From assembly GCA_016858145.1 (NCBI GenBank), contig JAEHOE010000096.1, positions 434,001 to 498,000 on the forward strand: a DNA stretch of 64,000 nucleotides, written 5' to 3'. This document shows, piece after piece, positions 20,901-37,545 of the stretch. A program made the translations under genes and the position numbers. Below the pieces are notes generated by a model. The model was not told the origin of the DNA, searched no databases, and saw only the letters and a program-made list of their open reading frames with translations. The DNA comes from Edaphochlamys debaryana (lineage: Eukaryota > Chlorophyta > Chlorophyceae > Chlamydomonadales). Position 1 is the stretch's first letter, and each line of letters begins with the position of its first letter.

Positions 20901-23900
20901 CAGGGGGTGGGGGCAGGCCAGGTTGATGCAGGCAATCACCTGGGGGGGGAGAAGAGGGCGGTTGGGGTGAGGTGGGGCGGGGTTGGGTTGGTCCACACAG
21001 GTCAGCTGCGCTGCCCTGCGTCCAGGGGCCGCGGAGCCCCAAAACCCCACCACCACCACCCCAACCCGCTTTCCCGGCCCTCGCTCCACTGCCCGACTCC
21101 AACACCAGGTCACCACCCGCCCCGCCCCGCCCCGCCCTCCTCTCCCTCCATCACCCCTCCCCCCTCCCCCCCCCCGGCTCCCCACCAGCTTCCTCAGCGT
21201 CAGGAAGATGTAGGCGTCCCTCCCCGGCAGCAGCCGCTGCAGCGCCGGCACGGAGCCCAGCACCGCCGTCAGCAGCACGCGCAGGGTCTCCAGGCGGCAG
21301 GTGAGCGCGGCGGCGCGCAGGACGGCCTCCAGGGCGGGCAGGAGGCCGGTGGAGGCGGCGTAGACCACCACCGCCACGCCTTGGGGGGGGGGAGGGGGAG
21401 GGGAGAGGTGGGGGGCGGGTGGGGGGCGGAGGAGGGGTTTGAGGAGGTTGAGGGACACCCCTCGCCTCCCCACAGCCGACGCAAGCCGGCGTCTCCATCC
21501 CTTCAGCTCCGATCAGCTTCAAACACCCCTCCCCCCCTCCCTCCCCCCCTCACCTCCCCTCAGCCCCTGCCCCGTGGCCGTGCACAGCTCCAGCAGCTGC
21601 TCGTGGCAGCGCTCCACCGCCCGCAGCGTCAGGGGGTCCTTGTCGGGGTCGGGGTGCAGGAAGGCACTGTAGCACAGCAGGGAGGCCTGGGGGGGTGGGG
21701 GCGGTGGGGGGGTGGGGTGAGGGCGGGGATGCAGGTGTGAACCAGGGCAATGCGGTGTGCATGGTGGGGGAGGCTCTCGCGCCGCAGCAGCTGCCACCCT
21801 GCCCTGCGTGCCGCCTAGCCCCTTTCCAACCCGCCACACGCCACCCGCCTCACCCCCCCCCCCAGGCCCCCACCTGCAGTGCGTCCAGCAGCAGGGCGGT
21901 GTGGGGCGGGGGCGTGGGCGCCAGGGGCCAGAAGGAGGAGGGCGGGGGGGCGGGGGCGGAGGAGGCCCCCTGCCCCCCGGTGGCTGGGGAGCTGCTGGCG
22001 CGGGGGGAGGCGGGGGACTGCTCGGCGTGGTGCTGCTGCGGGGGGGGGGAGGGGGGGGGGATGGGGTGATTTCCGGAGCAAAGGAGAGCGGAGGAAGAGG
22101 AAAGAGGAGGGGGGGACGGGAACCGTGATGTGGTGTGGCTCGGTTCCGACGGAGCCAAGCGCTCGAGCCTCACCCGCAGCGCCTCTCTCCGCCCTCCCCC
22201 CCCCCGAGAGCCCCTCCCTTGCCCCCCACCCCCACCTGCAGGTGCCGGTGCATTGCCATCGCCGCTCCGTGCGCTGCGTGGATGGCGGGGTAGGGGGCGA
22301 GCTCGGCGTCCTGGGTGGAGGCCATGGCCTGGGGGGGGGGGGGAGGCAGAACAAGGGGCATGCGTGGTGAGCAGATGCCGTGAGGCCCTGGGCCTTCGAG
22401 CGTGCCGGCCTCACCAAGCCCCCTCAGTGTGCTGGGCCGACCCCGCAGCGCGCGAATCGTGACCGCGGTCAGCGCCTGCTCCATGTCTCAACCCCCGTAC
22501 CCCCGTACCCCCTCCCCCCCCACCTTGAGCCCCCGCACCACCAGCCGCAGCATCCGCTCCGCGTGCGCCGCCCCCGCAGCCGCGCCCCCGGGCTGTATGG
22601 AGGCGCCCAGCAGCAGCCCCTGGGGGCCCCCCTGCCCCTGCGGCCCCTGCGCCCCCTGCGGCCCCCTGAGGGAGGAGGAGCGCTCGATGGAGCGCCGCCG
22701 CCATGGCGCCAGGGCCCCCGGCCCCTGCGCCCCCTCCCCCTGCCCCTCCCTCCCCGCCCCCGCAGCCCCCATGGCCGCGATGTACCCCTGCGCCCCCCCC
22801 GCCGCCACCGCCAGGCACACGGACAGCAGCAGCGGCAGCTCCTCGGCGTCCACCGGCCTTTGGGAGGGGGGGGGGCGGGGAGTGAGGGGAGAGGGGGGAA
22901 GGGTCGGGACTTGCGGGTGGGGAGGGTTCGCACTGCCTCACCATGCGGCGCAGGCTGCCACACCGCCACCTGCCCCTGGAACATCCCAGACCTTCCCCTC
23001 CTCCCCCACTGCCACCCTAGACACCAGCCTCCAAGCCCCCTCCCTCCCCCCTCCCCTGCTTCCCCTCTCCCCGCTCACCCCGGCTGGTGCAGCAGCAGCG
23101 GCCCCGGCCTCCAGGGCGGCACCGGCCCCCGCAGCGCCTCCCCCCCGTCCAGCCGCGACACCACCACCGCCAGCCAGTCGCACGCCAGCTCGTGCAGCGC
23201 CGGGCCCGACACAAGGGACACCCAGGCCCCGGCCGACAAACCGCCAACCGCCGCGGCCCCGCCCGGGCCCAGCAGCGCAGCCAGCGGGCCCAGCGCCGCC
23301 GCCGCCGCCGACAGCCCCCCGTCCGGGCCCCGGGGCCCGGAGCCGGATCCGTCCGGACCGGACGCCCCGGCTGCCGCCGCCACTGCGAGCAGGTCGGCTA
23401 TGGAGCCCGAGCCCTCTGGCGCCAGGGCCTCGAGCACGTCCCGCACGCGCAGGGGCGCGGGGGGGCCCGCGGCGGCCGCGGCCTCGGCCCGGGCGGCGTG
23501 GTGCCAGGACAGGTGGAACAGGCCCTGTGGGGGGGGGGGGGAGGGGGGAAATGGGGAGGGTTAGGCAGGATCCGGACATTCCGGAGCCGCACCCCAGCCC
23601 TCACAAGACACCCTTCCTTCGCCACCCCGAGTCGCCAACCACCTCCTCCCTCCACAAGCCCTCACCCAGGAACGTCCTAGGCATCGCAAACCCCAGACCA
23701 TCCTTCAGGCGCCCCCCCCCCCCTCCCCCCCCCCCCCCCCCCCCACACCTCCATGAACACCTCCACCGCCCCGCACAGCTCCAGGTACATCTCCCCGGGG
23801 GGGGGCGCAGAGCCGGGGCCGCTGCCACCGCCCCCACCGGCCCCCAGGCTGGGGTCAGAGCCGGGGGGAGGCGGCGGCTGCCAGGTCTGCGGGGCGGGCG

Positions 23901-26260
23901 GGGCGGGCACACAGCGAGAGTCACAGAGATTGGCAGACGGGGGCATACGTTGCACACCTCTCCCAGCCCTGCCTCTCACCACCGCCCCCGGCTGCCGTCC
24001 ATACCCCTCTCATGCTCCCTGCCCGCCGCCCCGCCCCCAGCCCCCCAGCACCACTTTCAGCATTAGACAGCGGTATGTGCCTTCTCCGGCGATCCCACTG
24101 GCGCAGTGGCGCTCTCCCGCACAGCTCCGAACACCCCCCTGCCGCCCCCCCCTCCCACACCAGGTAGGTCGGGTGCGCCGCCGCCGCCGCCGCCGCGAAC
24201 CTCTCCGGCAGCCTCGTCACCGCCAGCTGCGCCGTGAATGCGTCCCCCAGCTGCGCCCACAGCGCCTCGCACGCCTCGAACTCCACCATGGCCTTCATGC
24301 AGCGGCACAGGCCTGGGGGGGGGGGGAGGGGGGGGGAGGGGGGTGATGCCTTGACCTCCACACGGACTCCTCCTTGCAGGCACCCACCTCGCAGCCGGGA
24401 CCGGAACCTCGTCGGAAAGGCCCTCCTCCCCTCTCCCCAAACCGCAGCTGCCCCCTGTCCCCGACCCGCTCCCCTCTAGTACGCCCCCCTTCACTCCCTT
24501 CTCTCCCTTCGCTCTCCAAAAACAGCCCCCCCCTCCCCCCCCCCCCTCTGGGCCCCACCCGTGAACATCCTCGCCACGAAGCCCAGCATCCAGGCGTGGC
24601 TGGCCGGCTCCTGCCCCGCGGGCCGCCCCAGCAGCCGCTGCACCCCGCTGGCCATGTCGGCGCAGGCGGGCAGCAGGCGGGAGCGGGAGAGCGAGATGAC
24701 CAGCACGCGGACCTGGGGATGGGGGGGGGGGGCGGGGAGGGCGTGAGGGAAGCACACGTTGCCGCTGCGACCCAGCTCCTGGGCGGTCGAAGGCCCACCT
24801 GCACCTGCTGCACCCTGCGCCCTCCCCCGACTCCCTCCGTTCCCCGCCCCGCACCGTGCGTCCTGCCCACCCTGCCTCCCCCTCCTTTCCCCCCGAATCG
24901 GTGCGCATCGGGCTCGCTGGCTGCCGCTCCTACTCTTCTTCCGCTCTCCAGTTTGTCAGAAAATCACCCCCCGAACCCCCCCCCCCTCTCCTCCCCCACC
25001 TGGCTCTGCGCCAGCAGGTCCCTGTGCCGCCATATGGGGTCGAACACGCACCCCAGCAGCAGCTGGCAGATGGACTCGAGGAGGGCCTGGGGGGGGGCAC
25101 GAGCCGGGGTTCACATCATCCTGGACCTAGAGTGAGTGGGCAGCAGGCCTTGGCAAGCGACCTCCCACCCATTGACAACCCCCTCCCCCACCCCAGTCCC
25201 CCACCCGCACCCCCACCTGTGCGTGCCCCCCCAGCTTGTGGTGGCACAGCAGTCCGTCCACCGAGGCCAGCGCGGGCGAGGGCCCTCCGTCAACCACGTA
25301 GCTGTTGAGCGTGGAGCGCAGCTCGACAGACCTGGGGGGGGAAGGGGAGGGGGGGGAGGGGAGGGGGGAACGGGGGAGAGCGGATCAGGGGGTGGGGGCT
25401 GTGGCGGCTGTGGCGGCTGCGGCTGGGTCTGCACCACGCACGCGGCTCTACTGCACGCCCAGGTGCCCGCATGCCGGCTGAGGGCGAGCGGGCCAGGCCT
25501 GAATTCCCTGGCCCCCAGACTCCAGAGTCGCCCCCCTCCCCCTCCCTCCTGCGGGGCACCTGCGGCGGGCGGCCTCCTCGTAGCGTATGGGCGTCTGCGG
25601 CTGGGAGTCGTCTGAGGGGCGGGGGTGGGGATTGGGTGAGTGGGCGTGGGAAGCAGGACAGAGGGCGGGCACAAGACCCCGAGCGCCGAGATGGGATGAT
25701 CGCCGCCCAAGCCCCCCAGGCATCTTCCCGGGTACGGTACCAAGGCTTCACCGCCCCCCCTTCCCCCCTCACCCGCCCCCGGCGTGGGCGCCACACTGTC
25801 CTGGCCCCGGGGCGAGCCCAGCAGTACGGCAGCCGCCAGCGCCGTGAGCTCGCCCAGGGCCTCGGGCACGCGGCACTTGGACAGCATGCCGTACATCTCC
25901 GTCAGGTACTGCTGCGCCTCCTCCTCGGACAGCGATTCCAGGCCCTCGGCGGCGCCCGCGCCCGCGCCGCCCGGGTGGGGGGGGCCCAGGGCGATGAGCG
26001 CAGCCAGGCGGTCCACCGACTCCTGCGGGGGCGGACGGGGGGGGGAGGGCGAGAGGGGGCCGTGCCGGGCGTGGGAGCGATACGACGTGGCGACCATATT
26101 ATCCGCGAGCTATTCCAAGCGCCCTGGAGCGTCTCGGCGCCGGTGAGCAGCGAAGGCGCGGTGCTAGGCGCCACCTGAGCATGCGTAAATTTGCCAAAGT
26201 GCAAGGCGCACGCCGCATGGCACGCACCTGCGCGAGCTGAGCGTCATCTGACGATAGCAT
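17996..26260 (-). CDS. Large MYND zinc-finger protein, about 1,532 aa, 18 exons
   Basis: Spliced from ATG 26260 to the stop at 17996-17998, 18 exons total 4,599 nt with all phases consistent. The C-terminal last 55 residues carry a MYND finger: CSNPC, then CPRC, YCSQHC, HWHRGGH and a final C, which fits the zinc-ligand pattern. MYND fingers usually bind proline-rich partner peptides. The rest (for example exons 20361-20939, 19513-20178, 23079-23524) is Ala/Leu-rich, probably helical-repeat segments such as LLLSVCLAVAAGGAQGY and DLLAVAAAAG, broken by low-complexity Gly/Ser/Pro and a 12-Ala run. No SET or other enzyme domain was recognised. Exon 1 (26228-26260) reads MLSSDDAQLAQ. The same frame is open to another ATG at 26431, so the N-terminus may be longer. 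Function is unknown. Large MYND proteins of this build are common in Chlamydomonas-type genomes. The gene is divergent from glutamate dehydrogenase. Confidence 0.85.
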
Positions 26261-28161
26261 TCGCGTGGGCTGCGCAGTGGACGGCGCCGAGAACGAGCCA
26301 AAGCCCACAGGCCCGCCATGCGCAGTCGCTTTCGCAGTTCGTTGCGGCAACCCGGTCGAGCGGTGGCAGACGGTGACCACGCCAGTAAGCACCTGAGCAG
26401 GCAACAGGGTAGCGGGATACGCACGACGCAAGCCTCAATCGCAAGTGGTGACAAAAACGCGAGGCTCCCGCTTGCCGACACGGTCCCAGTAAGTGTGGAT
26501 GCACTTCAGATAGCCCAATTGACACGACGCTACCAGCGCTGGCATCTCTGCGGGGCTGGGGCCAAAAGCTGCCGAGCTTGCGAGCGCGCTGCTCACCGAC
26601 GACAGCCTCCGCACCCCCTCTCGGGCGTCCGGGAGAGCGGACACCAAGTCCATCTCGGGGCGCCAAGCGTTCCAGCCGGAGGGCTACACCGCACTCATTT
26701 AGAGCTGCGCAGCTGAGTTAGCTGCTAGTAGTGAGTAGAGCGCGTTGTCCAGCCAAACGGTATATGACACGAGACGAAACGACCTCTGCAACCAGCCGCG
26801 ACCAGCCAATGACTTTCGTCGGCACGGTACACACACGGTTTTCCCCCTGCCGCACGGGTTCGGGCCCTTCCCCACGTTCCCATCAACCATAGAATGCGCA
26901 TAGGTGATGTAGAGACCGTAACCCCTCCTATCCTGTGGCTTGAGAGGCGGGTCGGTCGCAATGGTGTTCCACATGCCTGATCACCACGGGGTGCCGGGTC
27001 CGGAACCCAGTCCCTTTGGCCGAAGGCCCAACAACAACACAGATGCAGCGTGCTGTGCTGATGCCGGCTTGCTGGCCCACCCTCACGGCGGCCGGGCCTG
27101 CTCTGATGCTTACCCGTCTGCCGAGCGAACCTGGGGAGCAACCTTCTCTTCTCGCCCCTCCGGCGACCTCCCTGGCTGTGCGCCACCTGTGCCCCGCGGC
27201 TGCTCCTCCCCGTGCTCAACATCCAGGGCTGCTAATCCGCATCTGCCATGGCTGGACTGGGCCACGGTCCGGTGCAGAGCGCCTTCCCTGATCCCCGCAC
27301 CTGCCTCACCCAGGCTGCCAGGCTGCTTGCATCCCGCTGGGGCCCCACGGCTTGCGGCTCTCCCACAGCCGCCCCAGGGGCGGCCCACATGGGCACGGAA
27401 GGACGGTCCTGGATGCGGACCACAGACCCGTGCCTCTGCACTGGGCTGCACCGTCCGGGCTGTGGCGGCCGCTGCACCCGCCGGCCACTGCCCGCCCTGT
27501 GGGGCTGAGAACCGGCAGAGTCCAGGCCCCAACTGCCTTGCAGGTCCTATACCGACGGGATTGACGTCAGAAGGTGCAGAGTCAACATATGGCGCTGCAG
27601 ATGGAGTCAAACATGGTATTGTCCACAGGAGCCACCTGCTGCGAAGGGTGCCTGCATGCCCGGCGCTCATTCAGGGCGTGCGAAGCTCTACGGGAGCCGA
27701 TGGCGTGGGGGGGGGGGGGGGTAGCGCAGCGGGGACTGGGAGGCCGCACCCATGGGCTCGAGCTGCTTTGGGCGTAACGCGGCACGGTCTACCCCTGGTT
27801 CCAGGTGTGGAAGGACTGGGAGCACCTGGCTCCCTTGCAGGGCAGGTGGCAGCGTATTCCTGTGCTCGGGGTGCAGTGAAGGGGTTCCATTTGAACCAGG
27901 TGGGGCCGCTTTGCTGTTGCACGCAGACCTCAAGCCCTTTCGGTCCTCACCAGCCCCACGGTTGCTATAGCAAGCTTGCTCGAGCCCTCGCGTTACCCCT
28001 GGCGCCAGCCCCAAAGACCTGCACCTGGTGCCCCTGCGGTGCCCCTTCATTGCCCACCTCACACCGCCCACCACCCTCCCAAGCTAACCCTACATGTATG
28101 CTCACCGCGGCGTGGGCACGGCGTTGCTGGTGGCTAACAGTGTCAGCTGCCTCGGGAGCGG

Positions 28162-28193
28162 GGGATGGGGTGGGGTGGGGTGGGGTGGGGTAG
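28162..28193 (+). repeat. (GGGGT)n tandem, potential G-quadruplex
   Basis: Five or six G4 blocks separated by T or AT, about 110 bp upstream of the TATA box of glutamate dehydrogenase. Four or more closely spaced G4 blocks satisfy the sequence rule for an intramolecular quadruplex on the plus strand. Confidence 0.85.
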
Positions 28194-28304
28194 GCTTCCC
28201 GCCCTTTCACGCTACTACGGGGGACGCGTGGGAGTGCGCTGGCGCTGACCGGGTCGGACGGGCTTCGGGGGCCAAGGATGGAGGCCAGGTCAGCCCATGC
28301 AGCA

Positions 28305-28309
28305 TATAA
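28305..28309 (+). promoter_or_regulatory. TATA box of glutamate dehydrogenase
   Basis: The sequence GCATATAAGA is located 166-170 bp upstream of the ATG at 28475, which would leave a 5' UTR of roughly 140 nt. Spacing and sequence are consistent with a class II promoter. The transcription start was not determined. Confidence 0.6.
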
Positions 28310-28474
28310 GATGCCGGTCGCTGACAACGCAGTCGCATAAACATTCATACTTTGCCCAGCACCTGATCTGACCTCCTAAGAGTATTGAGAGAAGCGGCAG
28401 GCGGAACAGACAACATTTTCTTGGCCCCGGCGAAGTTCCGCTACGCCTGAGGCCTGTGCCTCGGGCGTTGAGCC

Positions 28475-32792
<4,318 letters not shown>

Positions 32793-35644
32793 GGGGGGGG
32801 GCGTAGGCCTTGTGGACGTGGGGGGAGGGAGGTGGAGGGGAGGAGCAGGTGGCGGTGCTCAGGGGAGTAGGGAGGGAGGGGAGGAGGGGCACGCGAGCAT
32901 GCGGAGGGCGGCAAGGGCATGGGGCGTTATGGGGAGGGCGCACGGACGGAGCTTGGGGCCCCTGCGGCGGAGCCGGCTGCTCGCTGGCGCGGCGGTGGCT
33001 TACCCTGGGCGTCTGTGGGTGGGGGTGGGGGGTTTGGGGGTGGGGCGGCGAGGTGGAGGTGGCCGCTCGGTAGCACGGGGGCGTGTGGGACCGGACTAAT
33101 GCACGGAACGCGTCTCGTGAGGAGGCAGGGTGAAGCAGGCAGCAGGCGAACGTATATATGGGCAGGTGCGTATTGGCTCTGCGTGCATGCCATGACCACA
33201 CCGCATACATGGCATGAGGCGAAGCCATCGACCAAAGGGAACCAAACGACCGGGGCACTTGAGCAAGACGGGCTAGACGGTGACTGCATCTGTTATGCAA
33301 GCGTTTTAACGAGAGGGGCGCTCGGCGTGCTGTCTCCGCCGGTGCCCTGTGTGAGCAAGCCCCAGAGCGCTGCATAGCTTATCAGTGCGTGCTTAGGTGC
33401 AAGGGAGGGCGCTGGGAAGCCCTTGCACCCAGCCTCCTAGACCCTGCGGGCCGCGGCCCCGGGCCACTCCCCCTCGACGCAGTGCTGCGCCACACGGCCC
33501 CGGCCTCAGGGCACGTCGGCCGGCCCCCATCAGGGGCAGCGCAGCTCGGTCACGCCGTTGCTGGTCGGCTCGGTGCTTCGCGGCGAAGGGGATGCTGGGC
33601 ATTCTGCCGCATACCAAATCCAAGTCGAAGCAGCCCACGCCACAAGCCCAGCCCTTCACAAGACCCTCTGCCCGCTCGACCGTTCCACGTCAACCGCCCG
33701 GAGCCTGACCTCTAGCCTCTGCCTGGCCTCCTCGGCGCAAGCCGGCTGGACTGAAGGTGTGGACAGAGTCCAGCAGCTAGGATACAAAGCGGTGGTGCGT
33801 CATGATGGTATCTTCCGTCAGGACTTTCCATGGGAGGCCCAAACCCTTCTGGGCATTGGGGGACATGAATCTCCCCGCCGGGGCCTGCCCAAGTGTTATC
33901 CGCCTGGTGCAAGCGGCTGGGTTCCCGGCCCTCGGCGTAGGTGTGCAGTTGGTAGGCGGCTGAAGGGTCCCCTCTGTCTGTCCGCCTGCTCAGAATATCT
34001 CCGCCCGGTACACGCCCTCCCTTGCCCCTCGTGCCCCCGTGTCCAGTGCCCACTACGCCTTGTTGTCTATAACAAATCCGTGTCTGGAAGGGGGTTAGGA
34101 GACATCAACGTAGCGCGAAGCGTCTTGCTGTGGGCGTACGGCGTGGGTCGATGGACGGCTGGGCCAAGATGTTCGTTGGCGGACATAACTCTTTGCGCCC
34201 GTATGGGTCGAATGTTACGTCCAGGACCCCTGCCAGGTGGGGTCGTGGTGGACACCTGCCCCGCTCAGGGCCCCCCCGCACAGCATACCCCGTCACACCC
34301 CGTGGTTTGCTGCCTGCCCTGATGAAGCAACAGTGCAAGGGAAGCGAGTGCGCAAGGTGACGGCTCGGGGCACCGAGGCGGTGAGTCGCATGGTGTGAGG
34401 TGGAACCACCGTTGGGAAGGGGGGCTTCGGGGCGTGCGTGTGGGCGTGATGCGGAGGCGGGCGGGCGAGTGGGGAGCTTGACCGAGGCGACGGGGTGGGA
34501 AGGACGCTCAGACCGGCGGACGTACGCTCGTCCAGGCACAGCTACTGGATTCCCTTGTGCATGTATACGGTCGGCAGCTATGTCGCGCGTCGTTGCGAAA
34601 CATCCGCGCCGCGAGGATGGCCGAAACCAATGGACCTGCAAGGCCGGCGAGCTTGGTATCAAGATTAACGACGTCAAAGTCAATCGCCCTCACTATCCAG
34701 GCGGTCAGGTTGTGGCCAGGTGCGATTGCATGGATGGCGTCAGGCGCGTCCGGGAGCGAGTTTGCGCGTTTCCGTGCAGGCACCTAACATACGTAGGACT
34801 ACGAGCTGGATGAGACAGACGAATCTTCAAAAACGCGTGATGGCGTCGCCCATGATCGACTGCGCGTGGGGTCGTACAGGTCGCACACCCCACGCCAACC
34901 CGCCGCACGGTCTCGTGCCCGCCCCCCCCCGGCGGCCCTGCACCTTGCCCCTCACCTCCCCCTTCACCCCATTAGTCAACTTGATGTCTTTAGGTAGGGT
35001 GAAGGGCATCATCTGGGAGGACAGCGGCGGGCGCTGCCGGTGGCAGCACCGACCCCATCAGCCAAGCATCAGCTGGCCAGCCGCGCAATGCGCTGACTGA
35101 CTCAGACAATGCGTCGGGAACACTGTAATCACGGGGGCCCCTCCCCCCGGGTGGGCAGAGGCCACCAAGTTTACTCGGAGCAGAGCTCCTCTCACGGTGA
35201 AACCGCCCGAAACCGCAGCGTCAACGCTTAACACTCCTTTCCCATTAACCGACAAGGATCAACAGACCCAGGCCGGAGAAGGCGGCGAGTCAGGAGTGGT
35301 TCGGCGCAAGTATATTCGTCGCCTACAAGTTTCGAACGCAAGTGGGTGACAGGGACCCGAAACCCTGCCATGATCCACCGGTCTACAAGGGGGGGCGGAG
35401 ACGGAGAAGACCAGGATTTTGGGCAGGAGCGAAGCCGGCACTCCCAGAAGCTTCATGGGTCGCAGCCGGCGAGTCCACCGCAACCGCGGAACCAGGCGTC
35501 ACGCCCAGCGGCTTACCATCCGCAACCTAGCAACGGAAACACCCTGGGCGGCCCCCGGGAAGAAGGATAACCCCTATCGGGTCGACAAAAACTCGCACAT
35601 GGCGCCGCGTGCGGTCGCGCCAAGCGCCTAGGCGCCACAGAGCA

Positions 35645-35697
35645 CTATGTGCCTATGTGCCCATGTGCCTATGTGCACTATGTGCCTATGTGCCTAC
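35645..35697. repeat. TATGTGCC-type short tandem repeat
   Basis: Imperfect 6 to 9-bp units around CTATGTGC repeat about seven times, with one CCATGTGC and one CACTATGTGC variant. Confidence 0.85.
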
Positions 35698-36480
35698 CAC
35701 CTTTAGGAAGCAGACTTACATGGGCCCCGCGCCCTGCGACGTGGAGGGCTTCGGGAAGCATCCCAGGAGTGTGGCACCGCCCCCGCGGCAGCACCACCTT
35801 TACCCCATATCTAGGGATGCTGTCAAAAAAAATTTACTCTCAGAAAATTCGGGGGTTTGCGGGCCTCTCGCGCCCTGCCGATGAGTGCGCGCGATAGCTG
35901 AATATGCCCTGTATAGCTGATCTCATTTTCTCGGGCGGAGGCGCGCCCTGGAGGAAGCGCGCCTGGTCGCCTCGCGAACTCCGACCGCGCTCCGCCGTGC
36001 GGGCCTCTTGCAGCCGGCCACCGACCTCAGCAATTACATGGATGGCTGATCTACACCTTCCAGCGATTGCGGGGTCGCGACAACCCCGCACCAGCGAGAG
36101 CGACTGATGTTCGGCCTCGGTTTAGGAACGCCTGTTCCCGCGATTAATGGCTCTATCGCGCTACGCTGTTTCAGATATGCTTCGCGGTTACGCGAGCGGC
36201 CTAGCTTTGAAAAGTGTGTGTTACATGGTGAGAATTTTCGCGGCCCAGCGCTTCCGGGCTGCGCCTGTGGTCGCAGCAATAACACTGCGAATAAGCGACG
36301 CGATCGCGTCAACTCGCAGTGGGTCGGCAGTAGCGTGTCGGCCCTGCCGAGCACTTGTCGGCGGCACCGGAGGGATGACACGCCCCCTTGGGCCGACCGA
36401 ATCCTGGGAAGGACGGTGTCACGAATCCGCGCTGAGGATATGAAGAAGTTGGTATCCGGATACCGCGGGCGACAAATCCC

Positions 36481-36577
36481 GCCCCCTAGGAATCCCGTCC
36501 CCTCGGAATCCTGGTGCCGCCCCCTCGGAATCCTGGTGCCGCCCTCTCGGAATCCTGGTGCCGCCCCCTAGGAATCC
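36481..36577. repeat. GGAATCC minisatellite, array 1
   Basis: Units of about 24 bp around CTCGGAATCCTGGTGCCGCC occur about four times. The array is preceded by CAAATCCCGCCC. The same core and the same flank occur about 0.9 kb downstream (37372-37545), where the flank comes after the array. Confidence 0.85.
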
Positions 36578-37090
36578 AAGGACACCCCAGCCCGAATCCA
36601 ATATGGCCAAGCCCCGCTACTTTTCTCAGTAGCCCCACCGCAGCCCAGCTACAGAGGGGTGAGGCTGCTCGCAGCGGGGTGTGGGTACGTGTGCGACGCA
36701 GCACGCTTGAACCTGACGCCGTTGACCTTGGTCAAAGCAGTCTGCTCTTCTCGGCTCTTATCGACAATGCCTCAAAAGGAACAGCAGTCAACCGCGATAT
36801 GCTTTAGCGCCAAGGCGCAGTGCTGGTTTGGCAAGAATGGCCCGCATAGTCGCGCTTCCGCCGGCTGGGCACTCGAATGCAAGGTCGTAGACCTCTATCC
36901 TGGCTTGATATGCTACCAAAGAGCATGAACTGGGGCAGACGCACGCCTAGTGACGAGGGCGGCTTTCTTCCAGCGCACTCTCTGGGCCTCCGGCCCTCAT
37001 AAATAGGTCCCTAGGATAACATACAAGTTTCTGGGGCGAAGATGGGGGCCAGGGAAGGCCGAGCCGCTAGAAATTATGACGGTGGCGCTG

Positions 37091-37110
37091 GGTGCGCCAA
37101 TTGGCGCACC
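37091..37110. repeat. Perfect 20-bp palindrome
   Basis: GGTGCGCCAATTGGCGCACC equals its own reverse complement with no spacer. It lies between the two GAATCC minisatellites. It could be a dimeric protein site or a relic of a transposon end. Nothing in the flanks decides. Confidence 0.9.
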
Positions 37111-37371
37111 ACCCGGAAGCGGGCCAGAACGAGCTAGAACGGGCCCCGCAGTTATCCTAACAATATGTCACATGTTAAGGCACTGCTAAACGCCAAGCCG
37201 GAGTCCCGTCGAGATGTTCGGCACAGCTTGAAGTCGGCTCGCGCTCGCACGGCACCGCACGCGCTCGTCCTGGCACGAACCCAAGCGTACTTACCCCACA
37301 CAGTGCTAGGGTGAAGACCCGAGGGAGCGCGCGCAACGCAGCCCGTGTGCCTGGACGATATCCAAACGTGT

Positions 37372-37545
37372 CCCCCTTGGAATCCTCACTTGGCCCGCTT
37401 GGAATCCATACCCGACCCCCTTGGAATCCCGATGTGGCCATGTCGGAATCCAAACATGGCCGCGGCCGAATCCACCTGTGTGCCCCTCCGAATCCAAACG
37501 TCTTCCCCGACGAATCCCCGTGACACGAGGGTCCGCCAAATCCCG
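37372..37545. repeat. GAATCC minisatellite, array 2
   Basis: About seven degenerate units of 20 to 26 bp, each with T/CGGAATCC or CGAATCC and often followed by a TGGCC block. It ends with CAAATCCCGCCC, the same 12-mer that starts array 1. Higher divergence than array 1 suggests greater age. Confidence 0.8.

Larger units (their letters stand above)
26261..28474. other. Divergent intergenic region between the MYND and glutamate dehydrogenase genes
   Basis: About 2.2 kb holding the promoters of two divergently transcribed genes. Open frames in it show no recognisable domains. It contains a G-homopolymer near 27708-27720, a GGGGT array at 28162-28193 and a TATA box at 28305 for the plus-strand gene. 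Confidence 0.6.

Noticed and set aside
22402..24066. 554-codon plus-strand open frame
   Set aside because: Pro/Ala/Arg low complexity spanning both exons and introns of the MYND gene. No recognisable motif.
33558..34322. 254-codon plus-strand open frame downstream of GDH
   Set aside because: No family motif, no signal peptide, no convincing splice pattern. Kept only as a note in the intergenic entry.
36481..37545. GAATCC minisatellites as a CRISPR-like array
   Set aside because: Units are short, degenerate and without fixed-length spacers. The surroundings are eukaryotic nuclear DNA.
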